From: an uncultured Eubacteriales bacterium
Lineage (GTDB): Bacteria; Bacillota; Clostridia; Peptostreptococcales; Anaerovoracaceae
Direction: 5' to 3'
DNA length: 45,790 nt
Assembly: GCA_902774265.1 (NCBI GenBank)
Contig: CACYHR010000011.1
Location: 43,613-89,402 of the forward strand
Within the stretch, counting starts at the first letter, position 1. Each line of letters starts with the position of its first letter. Of the stretch, positions 17,651 to 25,767 are shown in pieces. The position numbers and the translations under genes are program-made. Below the pieces are notes generated by a model. That model worked only from the letters and a program-made list of their open reading frames with translations, was not told the DNA's origin and searched no databases.

Positions 17651-18919
17651 ATGGCAGATAATCAGAAAATGTGGGGCGAACTTGGAATGAACCTCGAGAT
17701 GCATGACCAGCTTTGTGCAGTGCTTCCGGGAGCTATCGGCGATGTATTCCTGTCGCAGGAAAACAGACCTGAGTGCATGGATTATTTCGATATGGTACTT
17801 GCTGATGTACACGGACTCAGACCTTCTGAACTCGTAGAGTTCCGCAAAAACGGCGGCAAGGTGTTCGGTACCTTCTGCGCTTATGTTCCTGATGAAGTGA
17901 TCGTAGCAGCAGATGCTATCGCAACTGGTCTTTGCGCAGGTTCACAGTTCTGGGTGCCTGGCGGAGAGAGATACCTTCCGGCTAACACCTGCCCGCTGAT
18001 CAAGGCTATGCTCGGAGCAAGATTCGACAGGACATGCCCTTTCTACAGACTTGCAGATGTATATATCGGTGAGAACACATGCGACGGCAAGAAGAAAGCA
18101 TATGAGATACTCGGAACAGACGTGCCGATGCACATCATGGATCTGCCTCAGATGAAGAGACCTAAGGACTATCTCAAGTGGGCGGATGAGATCAAAGATC
18201 TTAAGGATCTCGTTGAGAAGACTACCGGCAATAAGGTAACAGAGGAGAAGCTCGCAGAGGCTATCAAAACCATCAATGCCAAGAGAGCGGCTCTGCAGAG
18301 ACTGTATGATCTGAGAAAGAACCTCAATGTTCCTATCTCCGGCACAGATACACTGCTGATCAGCCAGATCGCATACTATGACGATCCTGCAAGATTTGCT
18401 TCAATGGTCAACAAGCTCTGCGATGAGCTCGAAAAGAGAGTTGCAGATGGCGTAAACGTTGCTGAAGGCAAAAAGAGGATCCTGATCACAGGAACACCGA
18501 TGGCTATTCCAAACTGGAAGATGCACAATCTCGTTGAGACAAGCGGCGGCGTAGTTGTATGTGAAGAGACCTGCACAGGTACAAGATATTTCGAGAACCA
18601 GGTAGATGAGAGCGGCAAGACCATGGACGAAATGATTCAGAACATCGCTGACAGATACATGGGAATCAACTGCGCATGCTTCACACCAAACACAGCAAGA
18701 GCTGACGATGTGATCAGACTGGCTAAGGACTTCAAAGCTGACGGAATCATTGATGTCAATCTCATGTTCTGCCAGACATATGATATCGAAGGACGCAGCC
18801 TTGAGGAGAGATGCAAGGCAGAAGGTATTCCTTTCCTCGGTCTCGAAACAGATTACACAGACAATGATGCTCAGCAGCTCAAGACGAGGATCGGCGCATT
18901 CATCGAGATGCTCGGCTAG
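17651..18919 (+). CDS. Double-cubane-cluster anaerobic reductase (2-hydroxyacyl-CoA dehydratase superfamily)
   Basis: This 422-residue protein belongs to the HgdB/HgdC-like family (2-hydroxyglutaryl-CoA dehydratase D component). Conserved cysteines occur in TFCAYVP, NTCPL, RTCPFYR, ENTCDG, EETCTGTRYF and MFCQTYDIEG, suitable for iron-sulfur ligation. A single-subunit member followed by a DUF3343 protein and one activase matches the double-cubane-cluster proteins known in Clostridia. In those, an [8Fe-9S] cluster performs low-potential, ATP-driven reductions of small molecules. True dehydratases normally have two subunits, and only one is seen here. The physiological substrate is unknown. GGGAGAG lies upstream of ATG 17651, and a hairpin follows the gene. 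Confidence 0.82.
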   Translation: MADNQKMWGELGMNLEMHDQLCAVLPGAIGDVFLSQENRPECMDYFDMVLADVHGLRPSELVEFRKNGGKVFGTFCAYVPDEVIVAADAIATGLCAGSQFWVPGGERYLPANTCPLIKAMLGARFDRTCPFYRLADVYIGENTCDGKKKAYEILGTDVPMHIMDLPQMKRPKDYLKWADEIKDLKDLVEKTTGNKVTEEKLAEAIKTINAKRAALQRLYDLRKNLNVPISGTDTLLISQIAYYDDPARFASMVNKLCDELEKRVADGVNVAEGKKRILITGTPMAIPNWKMHNLVETSGGVVVCEETCTGTRYFENQVDESGKTMDEMIQNIADRYMGINCACFTPNTARADDVIRLAKDFKADGIIDVNLMFCQTYDIEGRSLEERCKAEGIPFLGLETDYTDNDAQQLKTRIGAFIEMLG

Positions 18920-18951
18920 TGCTTGAATCATTTGAGTAAAACATCTAGAAT

Positions 18952-18981
18952 CGGGGCGGAGATCATCCGCCCCGTTCTTTT
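18952..18981 (+). terminator. Hairpin between reductase and DUF3343 gene
   Basis: CGGGGCGGA-GATCA-TCCGCCCCG is a perfect 9-bp stem (18952-18974) followed by TTCTTTT. It would end or reduce transcription before the downstream accessory genes, leaving more reductase than activase mRNA. Confidence 0.75.
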
Positions 18982-19035
18982 GGAACAGGAATGGCGGGAC
19001 TTCCGGCCCGTGCCGGGAGAAAAGGAGCTGTATAA

Positions 19036-19299
19036 ATGGCAGAATATCTGCATTATTACGTATTATTTCAGAATCATACAGACGCGATGGCGATGTACCG
19101 CACGCTCAAAAGCAGCGGTATTTTTGCACAGATAAGTCCGACTCCGCGTGAACTGAGTGTGTGCTGCGGAGTCTCACTGCTGATCAGGGGAGAAGATGTC
19201 GAAGAGATTCGAACCATCGCATCTCAAAGCAGCCTGGCTTATCTTTCGATCGAAGGTCTGAACAATGCCTTTGATAATACAAGACATAAATACGGTTAG
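19036..19299 (+). CDS. DUF3343 family small protein
   Basis: This is a short cytoplasmic protein of 87 residues, starting MAEYLHYYVLFQNHTDAM. The pattern (a Tyr/Phe-rich strand, a helix with MAMYRTLKSSGI, then SPTPRELSVCCGVSLL with two adjacent cysteines) is typical of DUF3343. Members are regularly found next to double-cubane reductases and their activases and near other redox enzymes. Its role is unknown; the paired cysteines may matter for redox or metal handling (inference). GGAG lies at an appropriate distance before ATG 19036, and the activase starts 47 bp after its stop. Confidence 0.75.
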   Translation: MAEYLHYYVLFQNHTDAMAMYRTLKSSGIFAQISPTPRELSVCCGVSLLIRGEDVEEIRTIASQSSLAYLSIEGLNNAFDNTRHKYG

Positions 19300-19345
19300 T
19301 TATTACATTTACAGATAAGAAGATTTCAGAAAGTGAACGGAAAAT

Positions 19346-20113
19346 ATGGGAAAGAAATACATCGGTATCGATATTGGTTCGACAGCATCCAAGGTGTGCG
19401 TCCTTGAAGAGGGAAAAGAGCCTTTATATGAAGTGCTTCCTACCGGATGGAACAGCAAGATAACAGCAGGAATAATCAAAGAAGATCTTGAGAAGAGATA
19501 CGGTGAGATCGATGATGCGCACATAGTAGCCACGGGATACGGACGCATCAGTGTTGATTACGCTAATCATGTGATCACGGAAATCAGCTGCCACGGAAGA
19601 GGCGGATATGAAATGATCGGACGCGACTGCACGATAATCGATATAGGCGGACAGGATACCAAGTATATCGATGTAAAGAACGGCAAGCCTGTCGATTTCC
19701 TGATGAACGATAAGTGCGCAGCGGGCACGGGTAAATTCATCGAAGTCATGGCTAACAGGCTGGGACTGACTATAGAGGAATTATTCGACCTTGCCGAGAT
19801 AGGCGATCCGATTTCCATCAGTTCACTCTGTACGGTTTTTGCTGAATCGGAGGTTATAAATTACATGGGTGAGGGCAGGAGCCGTGAAGATCTGGCGGCA
19901 GGAGTCATAGACTCGGTAGCGCTCAAGGTGGCTACTTTGGTGCAGCGTAAGGAACTGCAGGATACGATAATCATAACCGGCGGTTTCAGCAACAATGAAT
20001 TCTTCGCATCCCTGCTGTCCAAAAAGCTCGGTAAGACGGCTCTTGCCATGCCTGACGGCCGGTATGCCGGGGCTTACGGCGCAGCGCTGCTTGCAAAGGA
20101 AAAGAGCGCATAA
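19346..20113 (+). CDS. Acyl-CoA dehydratase activase (BadF/BadG/HgdC ATPase)
   Basis: This 255-residue ATPase of the actin/HSP70-like fold transfers one low-potential electron to the partner reductase with ATP hydrolysis. The phosphate-1 motif is GIDIGSTASKVCVLEEG and the phosphate-2 motif is TIIDIGGQDTKYI. Cys residues in DKCAAGTGKF and SSLCTVFAESEV are the pair that holds the [4Fe-4S] cluster at the homodimer interface of HgdC. It lies downstream of the double-cubane reductase and is almost certainly its electron donor. The length matches the family. Confidence 0.9.
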   Translation: MGKKYIGIDIGSTASKVCVLEEGKEPLYEVLPTGWNSKITAGIIKEDLEKRYGEIDDAHIVATGYGRISVDYANHVITEISCHGRGGYEMIGRDCTIIDIGGQDTKYIDVKNGKPVDFLMNDKCAAGTGKFIEVMANRLGLTIEELFDLAEIGDPISISSLCTVFAESEVINYMGEGRSREDLAAGVIDSVALKVATLVQRKELQDTIIITGGFSNNEFFASLLSKKLGKTALAMPDGRYAGAYGAALLAKEKSA

Positions 20114-20152
20114 AAGCGCATAGAAATCAAATGAAATAAGTAATCGTAAAGG

Positions 20153-20186
20153 CCTGCATAAAAGTTTAGCTTTATGCAGGTTTTTT
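20153..20186 (+). terminator. Intrinsic terminator after the activase
   Basis: CCTGCATAAA (20153-20162) pairs with TTTATGCAGG (20171-20180), followed by TTTTTT (20181-20186). Confidence 0.88.
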
Positions 20187-20292
20187 GTGCCGCACCGGCC
20201 GGATTGTAAGTATCCGCCCTGATATGATATTATCTAAACAGAATTAGCGGTTGCGGCATCAGCCTGACGGTCTGCCGCGGGAAGGATAACTG

Positions 20293-21753
20293 ATGTTCAG
20301 AAAACTCAAGGAAAGTCCATATTTTAAGGCGACTGTCGCGCTCGTGATAGGCGGAGCGATTCTGATCATGTTAAGCAACTGGGTCAGCAAGACAAGGTTT
20401 TCTGTCGGATTTGAGACATTCCAGGAAACGATGATACCTGTGTATATAGGCGGTATCTTTGCCTTCATACTTTGTCCTGTATATAACGCATGCGTGAAAT
20501 GGTGCTATGCGCATATGCTTGCGGGCGCAAAGAGAAAAGGCTTTTCCATCGGAGCAATGATAGTTCATGATACCAGTGAAGAGCTTGTCGTTGATAAGGA
20601 GGAGAAACGCAGGATACTCGGCGTCGCCAGAGCAGCAGCTACTATGGTTTGTGTTATACTCGTCGTAGGTCTTGTTGGCCTGTTTATATATTTTGTAGTA
20701 CCGCAGGTCGTAGCAAGTGCCTGGAATCTGGCAAATACCATGCCGACCAGACTTAAGGCTCTGTCCCAGTGGTGTACTGTTCATCTGTCCCATTTTCCTC
20801 TGATAGCTATATGGGTCGACAATATAGCTCATGCCGGAAATAATGAGATACTCACCTGGATACAGGAACATATCCTGTCCGATAACGCAGTCAATATAGC
20901 GACCATGGTATCCAACGGAGTACTGACCGCTGTAAACTATGTCATAGATGCCTTCATCGGTCTTCTGATCATGGTATATCTCCTCAATTATAAGGAGCGG
21001 CTCTTTGCCATTATGCGGAAGATCGTCAATGCAACATGCGGTCAGAAGAGAAAGGCAAAACTCTATGAGTTTGCATCTATAGTGAATGAGACATTCATAG
21101 GATTCATTGTAGGAAGGATAATCGATTCGTTCATCATAGGAGTTCTGACATTTATTGTTCTCAATATCTGCGACATTTCATTCGCGCTGATGATAAGCGT
21201 GATCGTAGGCATTACTAATATTATTCCTTTCTTCGGACCTTTTATCGGAGCTGTGCCTTCGGTCTTTATTTTGATGCTCGAAGAACCCATAGAGGCGTTA
21301 TATTTTGTTATAATTATTGTGATTATACAGCAGATAGACGGTAATATTATCGGTCCGAAGATAGTGGGAAATGCAATAGGAATAAGCAGTTTCTGGGTGC
21401 TGATAGCAGTACTCGTAGGAGGAGGCCTTTTCGGATTCCCGGGAATGGCACTGAGCGTTCCGGTATTCGCGGTGTTTTACAGATATGCCGACAAGATGAT
21501 AATGGCCAGTCTGAAGCGCAAGGATAAGAATACGCATACTTCATACTATTTCAGTCTGGAGCCTTACGGTCTTGAGGATGATGAAGTGGATCTTGAACCG
21601 GATAAGAAAAAACAGCAGTCTATATTCGCAAAGTTCAGAAATAAAGAAAAAAAAGATTTCACACAGCACAAATTCGCCTATGATCACAGGGAAGGCGAAG
21701 AAGAAGTGTATCACGACAGATCTATAGTACAAAGAGATTCTGAGGAGGAATAA
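20293..21753 (+). CDS. AI-2E family transporter-like membrane protein
   Basis: This multi-pass membrane protein of 486 residues belongs to the AI-2E/PerM/YtvI family. Hydrophobic segments at both ends frame a soluble central region. The conserved C-terminal core is visible in GFIVGRIIDSFIIGVLTFIV, then TNIIPFFGPFIGAVPSVF and QQIDGNIIGPKIVG. Some family members export autoinducer-2 and others act as ion exchangers, so the substrate here is not known. The tail (about 415-486) is long, charged and cytoplasmic (DDEVDLEPDKKKQQS, EGEEEVYHDRS). The stop is 12 bp before murB, suggesting co-transcription with it. Confidence 0.85.
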   Translation: MFRKLKESPYFKATVALVIGGAILIMLSNWVSKTRFSVGFETFQETMIPVYIGGIFAFILCPVYNACVKWCYAHMLAGAKRKGFSIGAMIVHDTSEELVVDKEEKRRILGVARAAATMVCVILVVGLVGLFIYFVVPQVVASAWNLANTMPTRLKALSQWCTVHLSHFPLIAIWVDNIAHAGNNEILTWIQEHILSDNAVNIATMVSNGVLTAVNYVIDAFIGLLIMVYLLNYKERLFAIMRKIVNATCGQKRKAKLYEFASIVNETFIGFIVGRIIDSFIIGVLTFIVLNICDISFALMISVIVGITNIIPFFGPFIGAVPSVFILMLEEPIEALYFVIIIVIIQQIDGNIIGPKIVGNAIGISSFWVLIAVLVGGGLFGFPGMALSVPVFAVFYRYADKMIMASLKRKDKNTHTSYYFSLEPYGLEDDEVDLEPDKKKQQSIFAKFRNKEKKDFTQHKFAYDHREGEEEVYHDRSIVQRDSEEE

Positions 21754-21765
21754 TTACAGAGCAAT

Positions 21766-22713
21766 ATGGCAGATATAAAGATAAAAAAAGAAAATCTGGA
21801 AAGAGCCGGAAAGATCATAGCCGGGGTAATACCTGCAGACAGGATTCTAAAGAATGAACCGATGTCAAAGCATACATCGTTCAGGATAGGAGGACCGGCC
21901 GCGCTTTTCGTTCATGTAGAGACGGAAAAAGAGCTTGCCGCAGTCCTGGCAGCGGCGAAAGCGGAAAATGCGGAACACATACTGGTGGGCAACGGATCCA
22001 ATTTCCTTGTATCAGATGAAGGATATCCTGGCATCATGATTCATCTTAACGGTGATTTTGAAGCTGTTGAACTGTCAGGACCTGTGCAGGTCAGGGCGGG
22101 TGCGGCAAAGCTGCTGTCCGGTATCAGCTCTTTTGTGACAGAAAAAGGGCTGGCTGGATTTGAGTTCGCAAGCGGCATACCGGGAAGCCTCGGAGGCGCG
22201 ATATTCATGAATGCCGGCGCATACGGCGGAGAGATGTGCGATATCGTTGAATCAGTCCGGCTGATGAAGGGTGACGGCAGCGGGATCGCTGAAGTTCCCG
22301 GGAGTAAAATGGATTTTTCATACAGGCACAGCAATGTCGGAGAGAGCGGCATGATAGTACTGTCTGCGACGATGAGGCTGCTTCCGGATTCACCTGATGC
22401 AATAGCTGCAAGAGTATCGGAGCTGCAGGCTAAGCGAAATGCCAAGCAGCCGGTAAATTACCCGAGTGCAGGCAGCACCTTCAAGAGACCTGCTGTCGGT
22501 TTTGCGGCAGCCCTTATTGATGAAGCCGGACTCAGAGGATACAGGGTAGGCGGAGCTATGGTTTCTGAAAAGCATGCGGGCTTCGTTATAAACGCAGGTG
22601 GTGCAACAGCAGATGATGTTCTGGCAGTGATGCGTCATGTGCGGGATACGGTAAAGGAAAAATCAGGCGTCACGCTCGAACCTGAGGTGAGACTGATAAA
22701 CTGCAGCCTATAG
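21766..22713 (+). CDS. murB: UDP-N-acetylenolpyruvoylglucosamine reductase
   Basis: MurB is a cytosolic FAD enzyme that reduces UDP-GlcNAc-enolpyruvate to UDP-MurNAc in peptidoglycan synthesis. The 315-residue protein shows HTSFRIGGPA, the FAD-binding LVGNGSNFLVSDEGY and the IPGSLGGAIFMNAGAYGGEM loop. The catalytic serine is S237 in YPSAGSTFKRP, and the glutamate is E307 in LEPEVRLI. This is the short type II MurB typical of Firmicutes. It leads the murB-PHP-rapZ-whiA run known in Clostridia and follows the AI-2E-like gene after 12 bp. No strong ribosome site sits close to its ATG, so translational coupling is plausible. Confidence 0.95.
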   Translation: MADIKIKKENLERAGKIIAGVIPADRILKNEPMSKHTSFRIGGPAALFVHVETEKELAAVLAAAKAENAEHILVGNGSNFLVSDEGYPGIMIHLNGDFEAVELSGPVQVRAGAAKLLSGISSFVTEKGLAGFEFASGIPGSLGGAIFMNAGAYGGEMCDIVESVRLMKGDGSGIAEVPGSKMDFSYRHSNVGESGMIVLSATMRLLPDSPDAIAARVSELQAKRNAKQPVNYPSAGSTFKRPAVGFAAALIDEAGLRGYRVGGAMVSEKHAGFVINAGGATADDVLAVMRHVRDTVKEKSGVTLEPEVRLINCSL

Positions 22714-22735
22714 TGGCTCAAGAAAGGATCTTGAT

Positions 22736-23503
22736 ATGGATCTGGAACAACTGACAAAGAGATTTCGCCTGAAAGGCGATTACCACACTCATACGGTATA
22801 TTCCCGTATGGGATTTTATCTGCACGGCAAAGGACGGATTATTGACAATGTACGTGCAGCAGCAGAGAAGGGTTTACTGGAGCTCGGTATCACAGAGCAT
22901 GGCCCGTGGGATTTTTACGGCATGGCAATCTCTAAGATACCAGAGATGAGAAATGATATTGCAAAGGCTGTAAAGGAATTTCCGTTGGTAAGCGTTTATC
23001 TGGGGGTAGAGGCTGATATCGTCGACAGTCCGAACGGGCTCGATATTGCGCCGGAGGATTTCAGCAAATTCGATTATGTTAATGCGGGTTATCACTATGT
23101 GCCGCACAGCGGGATGATAATGAACTGGCTTTCCTTCCATATCCCGTTTCCGGCCGCTGCAAAGGAAAAGCTGCGCCGCAGGAATACCGACAGGATAGTA
23201 AAGGCTCTCACAAATAATAATATAAAGATACTTACCCATCCGGGCGATAAGGCATTTATTGACGAGAATGAGGTTGCAAAAGTCTGTGCCGAGACCGGAA
23301 CACTGGTTGAGATCAATGTGAGACACAAACATCCTGATGCCAATGACCTTAAGATATATGCCGCATACGATAACAGATTCGTGATAAGCAGCGATGCCCA
23401 CAAACCGGAAAATGTCGGCAGATATGCCAAAAGTCTCGAGCTGGCGATGGAGGCAGGCATCGCAACGGACAGGATAGTGAATATTGAAGAGGTTAACGCA
23501 TAA
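22736..23503 (+). CDS. PHP-domain phosphoesterase
   Basis: This 255-residue cytosolic metalloenzyme has the PHP fold. Metal-binding motifs are visible in order: DYHTHTVYSR (first), GITEHGPWDF (second), ILTHPGDKAF (third) and VISSDAHKPENVG (fourth). The family includes histidinol phosphatases, YcdX-like phosphatases and polymerase-associated domains. In Clostridia a PHP gene regularly sits between murB and rapZ, as here, but its substrate has not been settled. AAGGA is 7-8 bases before the ATG. The gap after it is interrupted by the structured repeat. Confidence 0.85.
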   Translation: MDLEQLTKRFRLKGDYHTHTVYSRMGFYLHGKGRIIDNVRAAAEKGLLELGITEHGPWDFYGMAISKIPEMRNDIAKAVKEFPLVSVYLGVEADIVDSPNGLDIAPEDFSKFDYVNAGYHYVPHSGMIMNWLSFHIPFPAAAKEKLRRRNTDRIVKALTNNNIKILTHPGDKAFIDENEVAKVCAETGTLVEINVRHKHPDANDLKIYAAYDNRFVISSDAHKPENVGRYAKSLELAMEAGIATDRIVNIEEVNA

Positions 23504-23528
23504 AATATATACGTTTTGATTCGCTATA

Positions 23529-23620
23529 ACAGACACCGGATGTCCCCCGCCTCTTAGGCGGCGGGTTCCATTTTCGACCATCAGTGGTGGGTAACAATCC
23601 CCCACTGATGCTCTCAGGAG
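23529..23620 (-). repeat. Structured multi-hairpin repeat, copy B
   Basis: This is the inverted copy of the element at 31-140; 86 of 87 core bases are identical (23534-23620). Both hairpins are intact. It lies in the 232-bp gap between the PHP gene and rapZ, in a cluster that is compact in related genomes. The near identity of two copies 23.5 kb apart suggests recent movement or a functional constraint. Confidence 0.75.
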
Positions 23621-23735
23621 GAGCATGTCGAATGAAGGCCGTCATACAATACATTGATACAGTAAAAAGGGTGTTTGGGGTCTGACAGATGTACTTTGTA
23701 TAAGCGTAATAATACGGAGAAATTATAAAAATATT

Positions 23736-24608
23736 ATGAAAGTTGTAATAATAACGGGATTATCAGGCGCCGGAAGGAGCAGAACAGCAGACTGGTTCGA
23801 GGATCAGGGTTATTATTGTGTCGATAATATGCCGCCTGCACTGATAGATGCCTTTCTGGACATGGCTGCCATAGAGAGCGGCAGGCTGGAGCATGTAGCG
23901 TTTGTGGCAGACCTCAGAAGCGGGAGCTTTTTTGATAAACTCTCGCGCGTCATAGATGATCTCAGGAAGAGAAACGGGATAGAGCTGACAGTGTTGTACC
24001 TTGAGGCTTCCTCATCCGAGATCGTCAGGAGATATAATGAGGTCAGACGCAACCATCCTCTGACAGGCGGAGAGGCGAGTGTGGATGTCATAGAATCTGA
24101 GGCAGAGCAGCTTAAGGATATCCGCAAAAAGGCTGATTTTATAGTCGATACGACCAACCTCAAGCCTGCGGAAATGCATCTGGAACTGGATAAGCTGATA
24201 TTCGGCGGAAGCAGTTCATCCAGTTTTGCGGTCAACATCAGTTCGTTCGGATTCAAATACGGGATACCGAGTGAGGCTGATGTCATGTTTGATGTGAGAT
24301 TTATCCCTAATCCTTATTATGTTTCTAGCTTAAAGAATCTGACCGGAAACAATAAAAAAGTCAGGGACTATGTTTTCAGACATGAGATAGCCGGACAGTT
24401 CGTCGATTCGGTACATGATCTCGTTATCAATATGATGAAGGGCTTTATCAATGAGGGTAAATATCATCTGAATATAGCTTTCGGCTGCACGGGAGGACAT
24501 CACAGATCTGTTGCCGTGGCTAATGCTGTTGCAGAGCGTTTCAGGAAAGACGGATTAAGAGTAAGGGTAAATCACCGTGATATGGATCTGCAGGCGAGGA
24601 GGAAATAA
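23736..24608 (+). CDS. rapZ: RNase adapter / nucleotide-binding protein RapZ (YvcJ)
   Basis: RapZ-type P-loop protein, 290 residues. In Proteobacteria it guides RNase E to the small RNA GlmZ; in Firmicutes YvcJ is a GTPase/ATPase linked to competence and envelope regulation. Walker A is GLSGAGRSR, with Arg in place of the usual Lys. This substitution is also known in some Actinobacterial members, so it need not be inactivating. The motif CVDNMPP follows, and the C-terminal ligand-binding domain has GCTGGHHRSVAVAN. The stop codon directly abuts the whiA ATG, so both are coupled. In many Clostridia yvcK lies between rapZ and whiA; it is missing here. Confidence 0.92.
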   Translation: MKVVIITGLSGAGRSRTADWFEDQGYYCVDNMPPALIDAFLDMAAIESGRLEHVAFVADLRSGSFFDKLSRVIDDLRKRNGIELTVLYLEASSSEIVRRYNEVRRNHPLTGGEASVDVIESEAEQLKDIRKKADFIVDTTNLKPAEMHLELDKLIFGGSSSSSFAVNISSFGFKYGIPSEADVMFDVRFIPNPYYVSSLKNLTGNNKKVRDYVFRHEIAGQFVDSVHDLVINMMKGFINEGKYHLNIAFGCTGGHHRSVAVANAVAERFRKDGLRVRVNHRDMDLQARRK

Positions 24609-25619
24609 ATGTCATTCTCATCGGATGTGAAGGGAGAACTCGCCAGACTGGATAACACAAGGAAGTGCTGCATGCTGGCAGAGATAGCGGGATTTCTTCG
24701 TGTGTCGAGTTCCATAAAGCTGGCAGGGGGAGGCCGTTTCGGAATAGTCGCCGCTACGGAGAATGCAGCTGTTGCCAGACATTATAAAAAACTGATACAG
24801 GAATATTTCAGAAATAATGTATCGCTCGGAATCGGTGATTCGCAGATGCCCGGCAGCAGCAGGAAAAAGAGCAGGAACAGGTATTATCTGAATATCTCGC
24901 CGGAAGAAAAATCCATGCAGATACTGAGAGAGACAGGCATGATGCTGATACGCGAGGGCGATGATTATTTCAGCGACGGTATCTATCAGCCGGTAGTGAG
25001 ATCAAAGTGCTGCAAAAAGTCTTATATGAGAGGTATGTTCCTGAGCTGCGGCACGATGTCTGATCCGCATAAGAGCTATCACTTGGAGTTCGTGGTGGAT
25101 AAAAGCCAGAGCGCAAGTGACCTCAGAAAACTTATATGCTCTTTTGTTGACCTGTCGGCAAATATGACGATGCGCGGCGATGATCATATCGTGTATATGA
25201 AGAAGGCTCAGTATATCAGCGACATGCTCGGGATAATGGGTGCAGATAATGCTGTTCTGGAATTTGAGAACATCAGGATAAACAAAGGTCTGCGTGGAGA
25301 TGTTCAGAGGCTGATGAACTGCGATAACGCAAATGTGGACAGGACACTGTCGGCGGCAGAGGAGCAGAGAGGCTGGCTGCGCTTGATAGCAGAGAATGAA
25401 CTTGGCAGAACCGCAGAGCCCGAAGAGCTTGCTGATGCCGGATCCGGATTCTGGGCGGAGGGACTCAAAAATCTCCCGCCTCAGCTCAAAGAGGTCGCAT
25501 ATCTCAGATTGTACAAACCGGGAGCAAGCCTTGGAGAAATAGGAGAATCACTTGATCCTCCGATAGGCAAGCCGGCTGTAAGCAAGCGCTTTGCAAAGAT
25601 AAAAGCACTGGCGAAGTGA
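24609..25619 (+). CDS. whiA: DNA-binding protein WhiA
   Basis: WhiA is a conserved Gram-positive DNA-binding protein that controls sporulation septation in Streptomyces and affects division and chromosome segregation in Bacillus. The 336-residue protein starts with SFSSDVKGELARL. The homing-endonuclease-like domain (about 20-210) contains AEIAGFLR and RGMFLSCGTMSDPHKSYHLE. The C-terminal helix-turn-helix (about 250-336) contains LPPQLKEVAYLRLYKPGASL and SKRFAKIKALAK. The GGAGG that serves as ribosome site is in the last codons of rapZ. Length and domain order are normal. Confidence 0.93.
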   Translation: MSFSSDVKGELARLDNTRKCCMLAEIAGFLRVSSSIKLAGGGRFGIVAATENAAVARHYKKLIQEYFRNNVSLGIGDSQMPGSSRKKSRNRYYLNISPEEKSMQILRETGMMLIREGDDYFSDGIYQPVVRSKCCKKSYMRGMFLSCGTMSDPHKSYHLEFVVDKSQSASDLRKLICSFVDLSANMTMRGDDHIVYMKKAQYISDMLGIMGADNAVLEFENIRINKGLRGDVQRLMNCDNANVDRTLSAAEEQRGWLRLIAENELGRTAEPEELADAGSGFWAEGLKNLPPQLKEVAYLRLYKPGASLGEIGESLDPPIGKPAVSKRFAKIKALAK

Positions 25620-25767
25620 GGCTGTGATCAAAAGAATAGCTGCCGGACGGATATAATATATGCGTCAACTATCGAGCGGGCGGCGCCGACTTCGAAGTGG
25701 CACAACCTGCTCTGCCGGCATTGTACAAAAATGCTATAGTTTCGCCCGGACAAAGAGGAAAAGTAAA

